Positions 15,760 through 24,604 are shown, counted from the first letter of the stretch. The stretch is DNA of 64,000 nucleotides from 0-14-0-80-60-11 sp049322355 (GCA_049322355.1 JBMORG010000028.1:62001-126000), one strand, 5' to 3'. Made by a program: numbers and translations. Notes: generated from the letters alone by a model not told the origin.

Positions 15760-17883
15760 TTAGACCACTGAATCCGTAATCCGGTTGTCGAACACCCGCT
15801 GGCTCTTACGCTCCGACCGGGGCAGTACGCCGTAGCCCACTACCTCCACCTCCGGAGTGACCATGAGCTTGTGTTTGACCACGTAGCGCACTTCCCGCCC
15901 CAATTCATCGGTGCGGCCCGCTTCCACCCCTTCGCCCCGCTCCACCTTCAAAAGCATATGGTCCCGGCCATTGTCGTCCCGGGTCAGGTGAATCTGATAC
16001 TCGGACCCCAGGCCCGGAACCTCTGAAAGGATGCGATCGACGCTGGAAGGATAGATGTTCACCGCTCTGAACTTGAACATGTCGTCAGTGCGGCCCCGGA
16101 TGCGGGAGTGTCGCGGCAGGATGCTGCCGCAGGTACAGGCCCCGGGGATGATGCGGGTTATGTCCCGGGTGCGGTAGCGGACCAGGGGTGCCCCCTCCTT
16201 ACACAGGGTGGTGATCACCATCTCGCCCCACTCGCCGTTGGGCACCGGGACTAGGGTCTCGGGGTCCAGAATCTCCAAAATGTAGTAGTCGGCCCAATAG
16301 TGGATGCAATCGTGGTCGGGGCACTCGATACCGGTCCCAGGCCCGTAAAGTTCGGTCATGCCGGGAATATCGAAGAGTTCGACGCCCCCGAAGAGTTCGG
16401 AAATCTTGCGGCGCATGGACACGGACGAGCGCTCTGACCCGTAGATGACTTTCTTCAGGTTAATCTTGTGGGCGATGCCCCGTTTATTGACCTCTTCGGC
16501 CATGAGCAGACCCATGGACGCGGTGCAGCACAATACCGTGCTTTGCAAGTCTACCAGGAATTCGCACTGTAAATCCACATTTCCCGGCCCTACGGGTACA
16601 GCCATGGCCCCCAGGGCTTCACAGCCTGCCTGGAAGCCGACTCCAGCAGTCCAGACTCCGTAGCCCACCGCAATCTGCACCCGATCCAGGGGGGTGACGC
16701 CAGCCATCTCGTAGGCCCTGGCAAAGAAGTGTCGCCAGTCGTCCAGGTCTTTTTGCGTGTAGCATAGTATCTTGCGTTTGCCAGTGGTGCCGCTGGAGGC
16801 ATGGATGCGGACGATCTGCTCAAAGGGCACCGAACGGAACGGGAAGGGATAACTGTCCCGAAGGTCCTCCCCCGTGGTCAGAGGCAGTTTGTTTAAATCG
16901 TTTAAATCACGGATGTCTGCCGGGGAAATCCCGGCCCCGTCCAGCCGGGCCCGGTAAAAACTGGAGCCCTCATAGGCGTGGCGCACCGTCCATTTCAGGC
17001 CTGCCAACTGGTGGGCCTTGAGTTCGGCCTCGGTGGCAAAAGGCGGCATAAAGGTCTGGTTACTCAAATTCGGCTTCTCCAGTCTGATATTGGTAAATCC
17101 CGCCGCCCCTAAACGGGACGCAGCCGGGTTGTGGTCGGAACCCGCCCCCAGGAAAGCCCGGCGCAACTCCGGATCCACCAAGAGTTTCTCGCTGCGGCCC
17201 TGGCCCACCAGGTGGCCGTTGGCTAAAAGATAGGCCGACTTAGAGGCGGTTAGAGCCCGGGCGGCGTTTTGTTCCACCAACAAGATGGTCACTCCGGCCC
17301 GGGTTAGCTGTTTGATAATGTCGAAGATTTCATCAGTGACCAAAGGGGCCAGCCCCAGGGATGGCTCATCCAGAAGCAACAGGCGGGGTTGGGCCATCAG
17401 GGCCCGGCCCATGGCCACCATCTGCTGCTCCCCCCCAGACAGGGTGCCGGTCCGCTGTCCAACGCGCTCTTTCAGCCGAGGGAACCGGGCATAGACCCCT
17501 TCCAGACGCCGGGCCATCTCCTGGTGGCTGATGCGTAGGGCCAGGGCTCCCAATTCCAGATTCTCCATGACCGTCAGATCCCCAAACATTTCCCGCCCTT
17601 CAGGGCACAAAGCCACGCCACAGCCTGCCATGGTTGCAGGAGATGAGCCGGTGACTTCCACGCCGTCCAGCCAAATGCGGCCGCCCGACGGCGGCGCCAA
17701 ACCCATGATGGCCTTGAGCAGACTGGTTTTGCCCGCGCCATTGGCCCCAACCAGGGCCACGGTTTCGCCCTGACCCACTGACAAATCGATACCGAAAAGG
17801 GCCTGGGCGGCGCCATAGTGTAGCGTCAGGTTTTCAATACGCAGGAGGGTTCTGGTGGGTTCAACCTGGGCCATAGTTTGCAC
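15760..17883 (-). CDS. Fusion: LivF-type ABC ATPase + phenylacetate-CoA ligase-like enzyme
   Basis: 707 aa in one uninterrupted frame. Residues 1-250 form a branched-chain amino acid type ATPase (LivF): Walker A GANGAGKT (46-53), signature LSGGEQQ (148-154), Walker B LLLLDEP (168-174), LVEQNA. Residues from about 280 form a PaaK-type adenylate-forming CoA ligase: SSGTTGK, GMTELYGPG, YRTRDI, GRTDDMFKFRAVNIYPSSVD. The join (about 250-278) looks like linker or former intergenic sequence. TTG at 17067 with GGAG 9 nt upstream could start the ligase separately. No other liv genes are in the window. Confidence 0.9.
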   Translation of the reverse strand: MQTMAQVEPTRTLLRIENLTLHYGAAQALFGIDLSVGQGETVALVGANGAGKTSLLKAIMGLAPPSGGRIWLDGVEVTGSSPATMAGCGVALCPEGREMFGDLTVMENLELGALALRISHQEMARRLEGVYARFPRLKERVGQRTGTLSGGEQQMVAMGRALMAQPRLLLLDEPSLGLAPLVTDEIFDIIKQLTRAGVTILLVEQNAARALTASKSAYLLANGHLVGQGRSEKLLVDPELRRAFLGAGSDHNPAASRLGAAGFTNIRLEKPNLSNQTFMPPFATEAELKAHQLAGLKWTVRHAYEGSSFYRARLDGAGISPADIRDLNDLNKLPLTTGEDLRDSYPFPFRSVPFEQIVRIHASSGTTGKRKILCYTQKDLDDWRHFFARAYEMAGVTPLDRVQIAVGYGVWTAGVGFQAGCEALGAMAVPVGPGNVDLQCEFLVDLQSTVLCCTASMGLLMAEEVNKRGIAHKINLKKVIYGSERSSVSMRRKISELFGGVELFDIPGMTELYGPGTGIECPDHDCIHYWADYYILEILDPETLVPVPNGEWGEMVITTLCKEGAPLVRYRTRDITRIIPGACTCGSILPRHSRIRGRTDDMFKFRAVNIYPSSVDRILSEVPGLGSEYQIHLTRDDNGRDHMLLKVERGEGVEAGRTDELGREVRYVVKHKLMVTPEVEVVGYGVLPRSERKSQRVFDNRITDSVV

Positions 17884-18122
17884 TCCGCTCTATCTCATAA
17901 TTAATGCTAAAATGGCGGGAAGGTCAACCGGTTTGATAGCCTGGCCGTTTTATAGGGTTAGCCTCATTGAATGATGCAGGATTTATGTCGCGCCGCTGTT
18001 GTGCCGATAATTTTGCAATATGGTTCGTGGAGTAAGTTTTGAGCCTTAATGAACGAAGATAAACAAGTCCCTTCCTGGCCTGACCAACCTTAGTATATCT
18101 GGGCTTTTTCCGGAGACCTGCC

Positions 18123-19097
18123 ATGTCAGATAAGCCTGGTAAAATCGACTGGAAAAAAAGATTGGAGGCCATGAAACAGGGACAGCTCTGCAGTTCATCT
18201 CAACCTGTAATAACATCGCCGGAACCGCGGGTAAATAAGTCGCCCATCCCCCAGAAAGCCCCCGTCAATCAACCTGAGCCCGAAATTGCACAGGTTCAGA
18301 AAGTGAAGACCGCGGTTCGGGAGGTTAAGTCCACTGATATCCCTTTTGAGCCGGCCGTATCTTTGCCCGAACATCTAGTGCAGCGGTTGGAAAAGTTGGA
18401 AGGACAGGTTCGCAGTCTTAAGATTGTGGGGATCGGGGTGGTTTTGTTGGTCATGCTTCTTCTCCCGGGTTTAGTTATGACATTGAGCAAAGGCTCGGGT
18501 CGGAGCCCCGTGATTATTGGCGAAAGCCTAACCATTAAAGATCCCGGGGGAATCTGCCGGCTCTGGGTCGGTGAGCGGGATGGGCAGGTGCAGGTGGAGC
18601 TCCGGGATCAGGCCGGCAAGCCCCGCCTGGGCCTCGGACTGGGTGCTGAAGGCGAACCCCGGCTGATTTTTTATAATAGAGATCGAAAGATCCTTACCCA
18701 AATTGTTCCTCTCACAGACAGTCAACCTGGCATAAAATTATTAAATCAAGTCGGCGAATCAGTGGCGACGATTCCGATAATGCTTCCGGCGGCCACTGCA
18801 ATCCAGGAACCTCAGGCCGCTACCCCTTTGCCAACGCCAACCCCACAGTCGGACATAATCCCCCAGGAGACTCCAAAGACTGAGCAAAAATCAGAAACAA
18901 GTTCCGGAGAACCTTTAACGTCCTTGAAAAACGAATTATTTGTGGCCAGTCCAGGCGGCAAGGCTTACCATCTTCCCACTTGCTCTTGGGTTGAAAATAT
19001 TCCTTCGGATAAATTGTTGAAATTCTCTTCCGGGGCCGAGGCCGTCAAGGCAGGTTACCATCCCTGCCGACGTTGCCGCCCGGATCGTAAGGACTAA
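18123..19097 (+). CDS. Membrane protein with C-terminal Ada-like zinc-binding domain
   Basis: 324 aa. A charged, Pro-rich N-terminus (about 1-95) precedes one transmembrane segment (about 102-122, VVLLVMLLLPGLVMTL), a beta-rich middle (ITIKDPGG-type and WVGERDGQVQVELRDQAGKP repeats), a Pro/Thr linker, and a C-terminal ~50-residue module (VASPGGKAYHLPTC, then AGYHPCRRCRPD). That module matches the zinc-binding fold of Ada N-termini found at the ends of nucleases and secreted proteins. The protein would carry this module outside the cytoplasm. ATG 18123 has GGAG upstream. Function unknown. Confidence 0.75.
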   Translation: MSDKPGKIDWKKRLEAMKQGQLCSSSQPVITSPEPRVNKSPIPQKAPVNQPEPEIAQVQKVKTAVREVKSTDIPFEPAVSLPEHLVQRLEKLEGQVRSLKIVGIGVVLLVMLLLPGLVMTLSKGSGRSPVIIGESLTIKDPGGICRLWVGERDGQVQVELRDQAGKPRLGLGLGAEGEPRLIFYNRDRKILTQIVPLTDSQPGIKLLNQVGESVATIPIMLPAATAIQEPQAATPLPTPTPQSDIIPQETPKTEQKSETSSGEPLTSLKNELFVASPGGKAYHLPTCSWVENIPSDKLLKFSSGAEAVKAGYHPCRRCRPDRKD

Positions 19098-19308
19098 ACG
19101 CTGTTGCAACATATCAATTCCAAAACAGGTATCATTTGAGGTATAAGAGGACTGCACCGCTTTCCTTGATTTAACTAAAGACCAGTTGATTTCGATTTCT
19201 TTTTCAATAAAATGGAAATTGAGATCCATGGGAACTGCGGTTTTGGAAACGGGATAAAATTTAGATAGTCCTTGATTAATATTGATTTTTCCTTAAAAGG
19301 ACTCGCTT

Positions 19309-19662
19309 ATGGAAAAGCGTAAGCATCGCCGGACCCCCAAGCTTCTTCCTTTGAAATTTAAGCATGAAGAATTGCAGGCAGAAGAGCCAAAGGAATACCC
19401 GGCTTTTCTTAAAAACATCAGCTTGGGTGGCATTTATTTCAAATGTAAAGAAGCTCCGTCTTTTTCTGCGGGCCACCTCATCGAATTCAACATTGACACC
19501 TCAAACGACACCAGCCTCACGGATAAATCCGATCGCTTCATATTTAAAGGGCAGGGAAAGGTTATCCGTATCGACCCGCCGGGACCGAACTCCTATTACT
19601 ACGGAGTGGCGGTGCAGTTCCTCACCCCCCTGGATATGACCAGGTTCGGCCGCAACCCTTAA
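19309..19662 (+). CDS. PilZ domain protein (c-di-GMP receptor)
   Basis: 117-aa single PilZ domain. The ligand-binding signatures are present: the Arg-rich N-terminal motif KRKHRR (residues 3-8) and NISLGG (about 38-43), equal to (D/N)xSxxG. The rest has the beta-barrel pattern ending in GVAVQFL. It probably acts as a stand-alone cyclic di-GMP effector. It follows the zinc-tailed membrane protein by 210 bp and has its own terminator. Confidence 0.9.
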   Translation: MEKRKHRRTPKLLPLKFKHEELQAEEPKEYPAFLKNISLGGIYFKCKEAPSFSAGHLIEFNIDTSNDTSLTDKSDRFIFKGQGKVIRIDPPGPNSYYYGVAVQFLTPLDMTRFGRNP

Positions 19663-19718
19663 GAGCCTTAGCATTGCTGGCCGCTCTCGTTTCCGGTCCC
19701 TGGATCGCTTCACGACAT

Positions 19719-19746
19719 AAAGGCAGCCCCTGCGGTGCCTTTTTTA
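19719..19746 (+). terminator. Intrinsic terminator of the PilZ gene
   Basis: AAGGCA (19719-19724) pairs with TGCCTT across the loop GCCCCTGCGG and runs into TTTTTTATT. Classic stem plus U-tract on the plus strand, between the convergent PilZ and pirin genes. Confidence 0.8.
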
Positions 19747-19749
19747 TTC

Positions 19750-20661
19750 TCAACCGGTTGACTTGATAAACGTCCCTTGGCGGTACTCTTCAAACGCGAG
19801 CTTCAACTCTTCTTCGGTGTTCATAACGATGGGGCCGTACCATGCCACCGGCTCCCTGATAGGCTCCCCCGATATGAGCAGGAACCTCACCGATTCTTCT
19901 TCCGTGATAACCATCATTTCGTCGCCATCTTCCAGCAGCACCAACATGCCGTTACTGACAAAGGGCTCTCTTTGCATGTCGAAATAGTTGACCCCTTCCA
20001 CCTCATAGGTAAAGGGATTTTTTTCCTTACAAAAATAGCCCTGGCCTTCAATGACATAAGCGAATACGGTGTGGCCCCGTTTAGTGGGATGATGGAATTC
20101 CGACCCCGGGGGCAGGCTGATATCCAGGTATTCCGGGGCGGTGACGATATCGGTTACCGGCCCCGCCACCGCCCCTACCCTGCCGCAGATGACCCTGATA
20201 CGTGCCCCATTTGCCATCTGCACCTCGGGTATCTCTCTGCTGGCAATCCCCCGATAGCGCGGCGCCATCATTTTCTGGGTTTTGGGCAGATTAGCCCACA
20301 ATTGAAAGCCCTCCATCCGGCCATCCGGGTCTCCCTTGGGCATTTCCTGATGGATGATGCCGCTGCCCGCAGTCATCCACTGGACATCGCCAGAGGAGAT
20401 CACCCCCTTATTGCCCATGCTGTCCCCGTGCTCCACATCGCCCCTGAGAACATAGGTGATGGTCTCAATGCCTCTATGCGGGTGCCAGGGGAACCCTTTG
20501 AGAAAGTGGTCAGGGTTATCTGAACGAAAATCATCCAGCAGCAGGAAGGGGTCGAACAGGGGCACCTCGCTGAACCCGAATACGCGATGCAGATGCACCC
20601 CTGCGCCCTCCAAAGTGGGCTTGGCCTTCAATACCTTGCGGATCATTCTGGTGGTTGGCAT
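19750..20661 (-). CDS. Pirin family protein
   Basis: 303-aa bicupin. N-terminal pirin signature: GVHLHRVFGF, DPFLLLDDFRSDNP, and the metal-binding cupin motif HPHRGIETITYVLRG followed by DVEHGDSMG. The SSGDVQWMTAGSGIIHQEMP segment is highly typical. Bacterial pirins bind Fe or Mn and some act as quercetin 2,3-dioxygenases; the physiological role here is open. The gene stands alone and convergent to the PilZ gene. Normal length, no truncation. Confidence 0.93.
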   Translation of the reverse strand: MPTTRMIRKVLKAKPTLEGAGVHLHRVFGFSEVPLFDPFLLLDDFRSDNPDHFLKGFPWHPHRGIETITYVLRGDVEHGDSMGNKGVISSGDVQWMTAGSGIIHQEMPKGDPDGRMEGFQLWANLPKTQKMMAPRYRGIASREIPEVQMANGARIRVICGRVGAVAGPVTDIVTAPEYLDISLPPGSEFHHPTKRGHTVFAYVIEGQGYFCKEKNPFTYEVEGVNYFDMQREPFVSNGMLVLLEDGDEMMVITEEESVRFLLISGEPIREPVAWYGPIVMNTEEELKLAFEEYRQGTFIKSTG

Positions 20662-20957
20662 TATGATCTCCTTTGAATTGAGGTCCTTTAATTTCGATTT
20701 CCTAGATTTTATAAAAGCGTTTTAAGAATCTCCTAAATTGGAAATATAAGAACCCTTAGCCCGAAAAGCAAAGTAGGTCCAATGCTGTTCACTTAAGCGA
20801 CCTTATTGGGCGTGGAGGCCCGCCCGTACGATTAAATATCTCTTCACCGAGCTTAAGTGAACTAATTGAAATGAGGTCAATTTATTTGGATATTCAGACT
20901 TGTTCTCGATAAGGCGAATTGGTGGGGAATTTTTTTCAAAAAAATTCATTTGGCTCC
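20662..20957. other. Intergenic region upstream of pirin and of the RNA locus
   Basis: About 296 bp, AT-rich, without a convincing gene. It should hold the pirin promoter on the minus strand. Short minus-strand openings here have no coding features. Confidence 0.4.
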
Positions 20958-20985
20958 TTGCTTTCTCGAAATAGATGCTTATTAT
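20958..20985 (+). promoter_or_regulatory. Probable sigma-70 promoter of the structured RNA
   Basis: TTGCTT (20958-20963), a 16-bp spacer, then TATTAT (20980-20985), placing the start near 20992, just before the first helix of the RNA at 21001. Upstream is a run of A and T. Confidence 0.5.
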
Positions 20986-20991
20986 TAAAAA

Positions 20992-21345
20992 CGCTAAGAA
21001 GTTCAGCCTGAGCACCGGGAGGGTTACGGGGAAACGGCCGATGGGCCGCCCCCCAACGAGGGTTGGATCGCCCTCCAGGCTGAACGCTTGGTGACCTGTT
21101 TTGGCCCTGAGCAGAAAGTCGGCCCTGATCCAAATAATTTAAGTGGCCGGCTGGGCGCTGATAGCCGGAAGCGGCAATAGATGCCCGCTCCGTTGCCGAA
21201 ACAGTGAGGCAGGCCACGAAGAATCGGGTTAGATTCGAGTCCGGCAGAATACGCCGGAAGGGTATTTCGTGGCCTTGGGAAGCCGGGGAACCCAGTTAAA
21301 ACCCCCTCCTGGCAAGGAGGCTTCTGGGTCCCCGGCTTTCTTTGT
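20992..21345 (+). ncRNA. Candidate structured non-coding RNA, family not recognised
   Basis: About 350 nt packed with perfect helices and without a credible ORF. Domain 1: GTTCAGCCTG (21001-21010) with CAGGCTGAAC (21076-21085), inside it GAGGG/CCCTC, CGGCC/GGCCG (21035-21048) and CCAAC/GTTGG (21053-21066). Domain 2: CTGTTT (21096-21101) with AAACAG (21199-21204), inside it CCGGCT/AGCCGG and CGGCAA/TTGCCG. Domain 3: AGGCCACGAA (21211-21220) with TTCGTGGCCT (21266-21275), closing two hairpins, GAATC/GATTC and TCCGGC/GCCGGA. A strong terminator follows. I compared it by eye with tmRNA, RNase P, 6S, SRP and common riboswitches and found no match. Confidence 0.6.
21282..21343 (+). terminator. Strong intrinsic terminator of the structured RNA
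   Basis: GCCGGGG (21282-21288) and ACCCAG (21290-21295) pair with CTGGGT and CCCCGGC (21324-21336), with an inner hairpin CCTCCT/AGGAGG. T-rich sequence (TTTCTTTGTTCTG) follows. It lies before the metallophosphoesterase, so that gene is probably transcribed separately or by readthrough. Confidence 0.85.
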
Positions 21346-21409
21346 TCTGTTTTGTATCTCCCTTCTCTTTATTCGCTTTTTTCAACTAATCTTTGATAAA
21401 ATGGGCTTG

Positions 21410-22369
21410 ATGGATCGTCGGGACTTCATTAGGCAGATGGGGATGAGTCTGATTGCAGGCTGGGCCTTCGGCTGGCTGGCCTCGCCCCTTCGCGCCTGGG
21501 GAACAGCACCGAAACTGCGTCTGGCCCTTTTGGCCGATGCCCATCTGAAAAACGGGCATAACCGTAGTCCCGAAGCTCAAGCCTTGGCCAGGGCCGTGGC
21601 GGAGATAAGCTTCTTATCTGAGCCGCCGGACCTGGTGCTCTTCGCCGGTGATTTGGCCCATAAAGGCCGCCCCGATGCCCTGGACCTGGGCCGGGAAATC
21701 CTTTCGGGCCTGACTGCTCCCGTATGGGCGGTGCGAGGGGAAGGTGATTGTGGCCGGGGCGGGGTCGAACCCTGGGTCCGGCGCTTCGGCCTGCCCAGTT
21801 TTTCCCGACGTTATCGGGGGGTTAACTTTCTGGGTCTTGACACTGCCCGGTGTAAGACCCACTGCGGTCCTGCTTTCGAATTGGGTGCAGCCCAACGCCA
21901 ATGGCTGCTGCAAGAGTTGGCCCGGCTGGACTCTGACACGCCCTTGGTTATTATCTCTCACGCGCCTTTACCCCGGATCTTTTACCCCTGGCAGCAATGG
22001 ACCAGAGATGCCATGGATATTGCCCCGCTTCTGGGCCGTTTCAGCCGGTTGCTCTGCCTGCATGGGCATGTTCATGGAACAGGGGTCGTTAATGCCGGGG
22101 CCAGTAAGGCAGGAATCTGGAGTCAGTGGCCAGTGGCCAGCATTGGTAATGATGGGTGGGAGGTTTCGTTTACCGCCAACCGCCAACCGCCAACCGCAAC
22201 CCGTCTTTTGAGTATTTCTCTCCCCGCCAGCGCTTGGCCCTGCCCTCAGCCCATCCAGGGCACTCCGGCAATCCTGCGCCCCGGGCTGGGACCTCGCAAT
22301 TGTGGCTGGGGCCTTGTGACCCTGGGCCCTATGGGCCTGGACTTTCAGCCGCGTCTTTGGCAGGCCTGA
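21410..22369 (+). CDS. Tat-exported metallophosphoesterase
   Basis: About 319 aa from ATG 21410; ATG 21401 is an alternative, and the longer opening to 21269 would run through the RNA terminator. The N-terminus is a twin-arginine signal (MDRRDFIRQMGMSLIAG, ending near SPLRAWG). Calcineurin-like motifs follow: LLADAHL (DxH), FAGDLAHKG (GD), then GEGD where GNHD is expected, IISHAPLP and LCLHGHVHG (GHxH). The GNHD change removes the usual metal-bridging Asn and catalytic His. Substrate unknown. The gene stands alone after the RNA locus. Confidence 0.85.
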   Translation: MDRRDFIRQMGMSLIAGWAFGWLASPLRAWGTAPKLRLALLADAHLKNGHNRSPEAQALARAVAEISFLSEPPDLVLFAGDLAHKGRPDALDLGREILSGLTAPVWAVRGEGDCGRGGVEPWVRRFGLPSFSRRYRGVNFLGLDTARCKTHCGPAFELGAAQRQWLLQELARLDSDTPLVIISHAPLPRIFYPWQQWTRDAMDIAPLLGRFSRLLCLHGHVHGTGVVNAGASKAGIWSQWPVASIGNDGWEVSFTANRQPPTATRLLSISLPASAWPCPQPIQGTPAILRPGLGPRNCGWGLVTLGPMGLDFQPRLWQA

Positions 22370-22387
22370 GAAAATAACCTGCTTCTC

Positions 22388-22618
22388 CTAATCCTGAGGC
22401 TCTTCCACAAATATGCGGTTGAGAACTCCGGTGCAGTAGGTATCCCAATCCAGCCACTGCACTTCTTCCACCAGGCCCAGTTCAAAAAGTTCCCGGGACT
22501 CGCTGCTGGCAATCGGGTCCACCCCACCGCCCGTCATCTGATACATCCGCTCCATCTCGCGCCTGGCGGCCCGATAGATGGACTTCTTGGTGAGCCTGAG
22601 TTCCACCAAATCTCCCAT
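22388..22618 (-). CDS. Small hypothetical protein
   Basis: 76 aa from ATG 22618 with GGGGGTAGGG upstream; a TTG start at 22645 would add nine residues. The sequence is charged and helical (KKSIYRAARREMERMY), rich in Glu toward the C-terminus (FVEEPQD). No family recognised. Codon use looks like that of its neighbours. It is convergent to the metallophosphoesterase, with 18 bp between stops. Another short minus-strand frame just upstream (from ATG 22698) could be a separate peptide or noise. Confidence 0.5.
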   Translation of the reverse strand: MGDLVELRLTKKSIYRAARREMERMYQMTGGGVDPIASSESRELFELGLVEEVQWLDWDTYCTGVLNRIFVEEPQD

Positions 22619-22966
22619 TTCCCTACCCCCAGAAAAGCACCCCAAAGTTTTTTGGCCTGAGTAGAACCGTTTGCGTCAAAACCAATTTTAAGTTCCATAC
22701 CCAATGGCAATCCCCTTTCGTTTGGATTAACTTTCACAGCGGTTTTTTTAAATATAGCTCTGCATCATATCTTTGTCAATCAGTAACTATTTATATTAAT
22801 TAGGATTTTATGTGAATAAAGATACAAGCGCCTGGCGCTAAGTTGAGCAATTTCTCACAATGGTATTTATGCACAAGGTTTAAAGGCGAGGAGGAATGAC
22901 AAAAGAGGATATGAGCCTGCTAACAATGGGTTATGGTTGTTAAAAGATATTAGGATCCGAGGCTTA
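22619..22966. other. AT-rich intergenic region
   Basis: About 348 bp between the small hypothetical gene and the hflX stop. The 22740-22860 part is notably AT-rich. It probably holds the promoter of the small gene. I see no RNA gene or repeat. Confidence 0.4.
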
Positions 22967-24604
22967 TCATTCTTGTAGCCAGCCGGGAGCTTCGCGCCCC
23001 CATTCTGCATCCGGTTCCATTTGCTGGCGCGGTTTCCCCCAAAGTTCTTCCACTTTCTCCTCCAGTCGGGCAATGAGGGGCGGCAAGGTTTCGGGGTCCA
23101 CGGCAGAAATGGCCACGCCGTGATGCATCCGGCATTGCAAAGCCGCCAGGCTGGGGTCCGCCAGGTCTTGCTTGTTGAAAACCAGCAGCACCGGCTTATC
23201 TTGGAGGGAGAGGGTCGCCAGGATGTCGTCCACCGCAGCCATCTGCTCCATGAAGCGGGGATTGCTGAGGTCAACCACGTGGATGAGCAAATCCGCCTCC
23301 TCCAGTTCCTCCAGGGTGGCCTTGAAGGCCTCCAGGAGATTTTTAGGAAGGTTTTTGATGAACCCCACCGTATCAGTAATAATCACCTCCCGCTCCCGGG
23401 GAAAGCGCAGGCGGCGGCTGGTGGGGTCCAGGGTGGCAAAAAGCCGGTCTTCGGCCAGGACCGCAGCGTGGGTTAAGGCGTTGAACAGAGTGGATTTTCC
23501 CGCGTTAGTATAGCCTATGATAGAAAGAACGGGGAGATTTAGGCGCCGCCGGGGTTGCCGGCGCTCCCGCCGTTCATTCCGCACTTGGGAGAGGTCCTGT
23601 TGCAGCCGGTGAAGACGGTCCCGGAGGCGCCGGCGGTCCATCTCCAGTTTGGACTCCCCGGGGCCCCGGCCGCCGATGCCGCCCATGAGCCGGGAGAGGG
23701 CGTCGCCCTTTCCCACCAACCGGGGCAGGAGGTATTTCACCTGGGCCATCTCCACCTGGAGCTTGCCTTCCCGGCTGCGGGCCCGCTGGGCAAAAAGGTC
23801 CAGAATGACCTGGGTGCGGTCAATGACCTTCAGTTCGGTAAAGTCGGTGATGGAGCGCACCTGGGAGGGGCTGAGTTCGGCGTCGAACACTAGCAGGTCA
23901 GCCCCTAATTGCAGGGCCTGGATGACCAGTTCCGACAGTTTGCCCTTGCCCATGAGGAACCGAGAGTCGAACCGGGGGCGGCGTTGGATGATGGTGCCGG
24001 CCACTTCCAAGCCCGCGGAGCGGGCCAACTCCGCCAATTCTTCCATGGAATCCTCCGCGGCCAGGCGATTGGTCCCGGTAACCCCGATCAAAATGGCCCG
24101 TTCCCGGCTCTTACCGTCTTCGCTGGGGGCCTGGCGGGCGAATTCCTCTTCTAGGGAAGCCACCAGGCTTTCGAAATCCAGGTCCAGGGCGCTCATCTGC
24201 CGGGCCTTGATCGTGGCCCAACTAGAGCCGTCCAGCGGCTGGGGCAGCAAGTGAGCCATCTCAATGGCGCCTGGTTGCCCGTTGTCCACGTTCAGGACGG
24301 CCACTGCGTCCAGGCGCAGCAGGGCCAGGTCCATGAAATCGTCCTGGCTCAGGGGACTGGCGTCCAAATGGGTGTGGATCAGGCGCAGGCCTTTGAGGCG
24401 GCCCTTGACGCCCCGCTCCCGGGGCAGGGTGGGGATGAAGAGTCCTTTAGCGTCACCTACGATGACGTAGGCCACCGCGCCCTGGCGGTCTACCATGACT
24501 CCGACCTGGCGGTGGACATCATTGGAAATCTCGGCCAACTGCCGGGCTAATTCGGGGGTGAGCAACTGCGCAGGCGGCACCTTGCGGCGGTAGAGGCGCT
24601 CCAA
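22967..24604 (-). CDS. hflX: GTPase HflX
   Basis: Ribosome-associated GTPase that splits or rescues stalled ribosomes. N-terminal HflX domain (IQRRPRFDSRFLMGKGKLSEL), a coiled linker rich in Arg (DRRRLRDRLHRLQQDLSQVR), then the G domain: G1 GYTNAGKST, G3 DTVGFIKNLP, G4 NKQD. Length 545 aa from TTG 24604 is long, as in deltaproteobacterial forms with an N-terminal extension. In-frame sequence continues upstream to about 24658 with GNLTGLKTHQYRALERLYRR, the expected family N-terminus, but contains no ATG, GTG or TTG before the stop at 24689-24691. Confidence 0.93.
   Translation of the reverse strand: MERLYRRKVPPAQLLTPELARQLAEISNDVHRQVGVMVDRQGAVAYVIVGDAKGLFIPTLPRERGVKGRLKGLRLIHTHLDASPLSQDDFMDLALLRLDAVAVLNVDNGQPGAIEMAHLLPQPLDGSSWATIKARQMSALDLDFESLVASLEEEFARQAPSEDGKSRERAILIGVTGTNRLAAEDSMEELAELARSAGLEVAGTIIQRRPRFDSRFLMGKGKLSELVIQALQLGADLLVFDAELSPSQVRSITDFTELKVIDRTQVILDLFAQRARSREGKLQVEMAQVKYLLPRLVGKGDALSRLMGGIGGRGPGESKLEMDRRRLRDRLHRLQQDLSQVRNERRERRQPRRRLNLPVLSIIGYTNAGKSTLFNALTHAAVLAEDRLFATLDPTSRRLRFPREREVIITDTVGFIKNLPKNLLEAFKATLEELEEADLLIHVVDLSNPRFMEQMAAVDDILATLSLQDKPVLLVFNKQDLADPSLAALQCRMHHGVAISAVDPETLPPLIARLEEKVEELWGKPRQQMEPDAEWGREAPGWLQE

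Noticed and set aside
20936..21217. Minus-strand frame across the structured RNA locus
   Set aside because: No ribosome-binding site or family; the base pairing explains the sequence better.
21001..21345. tmRNA, RNase P RNA, 6S or SRP RNA
   Set aside because: None of their conserved sequences were found by eye; a covariance-model search was not possible.
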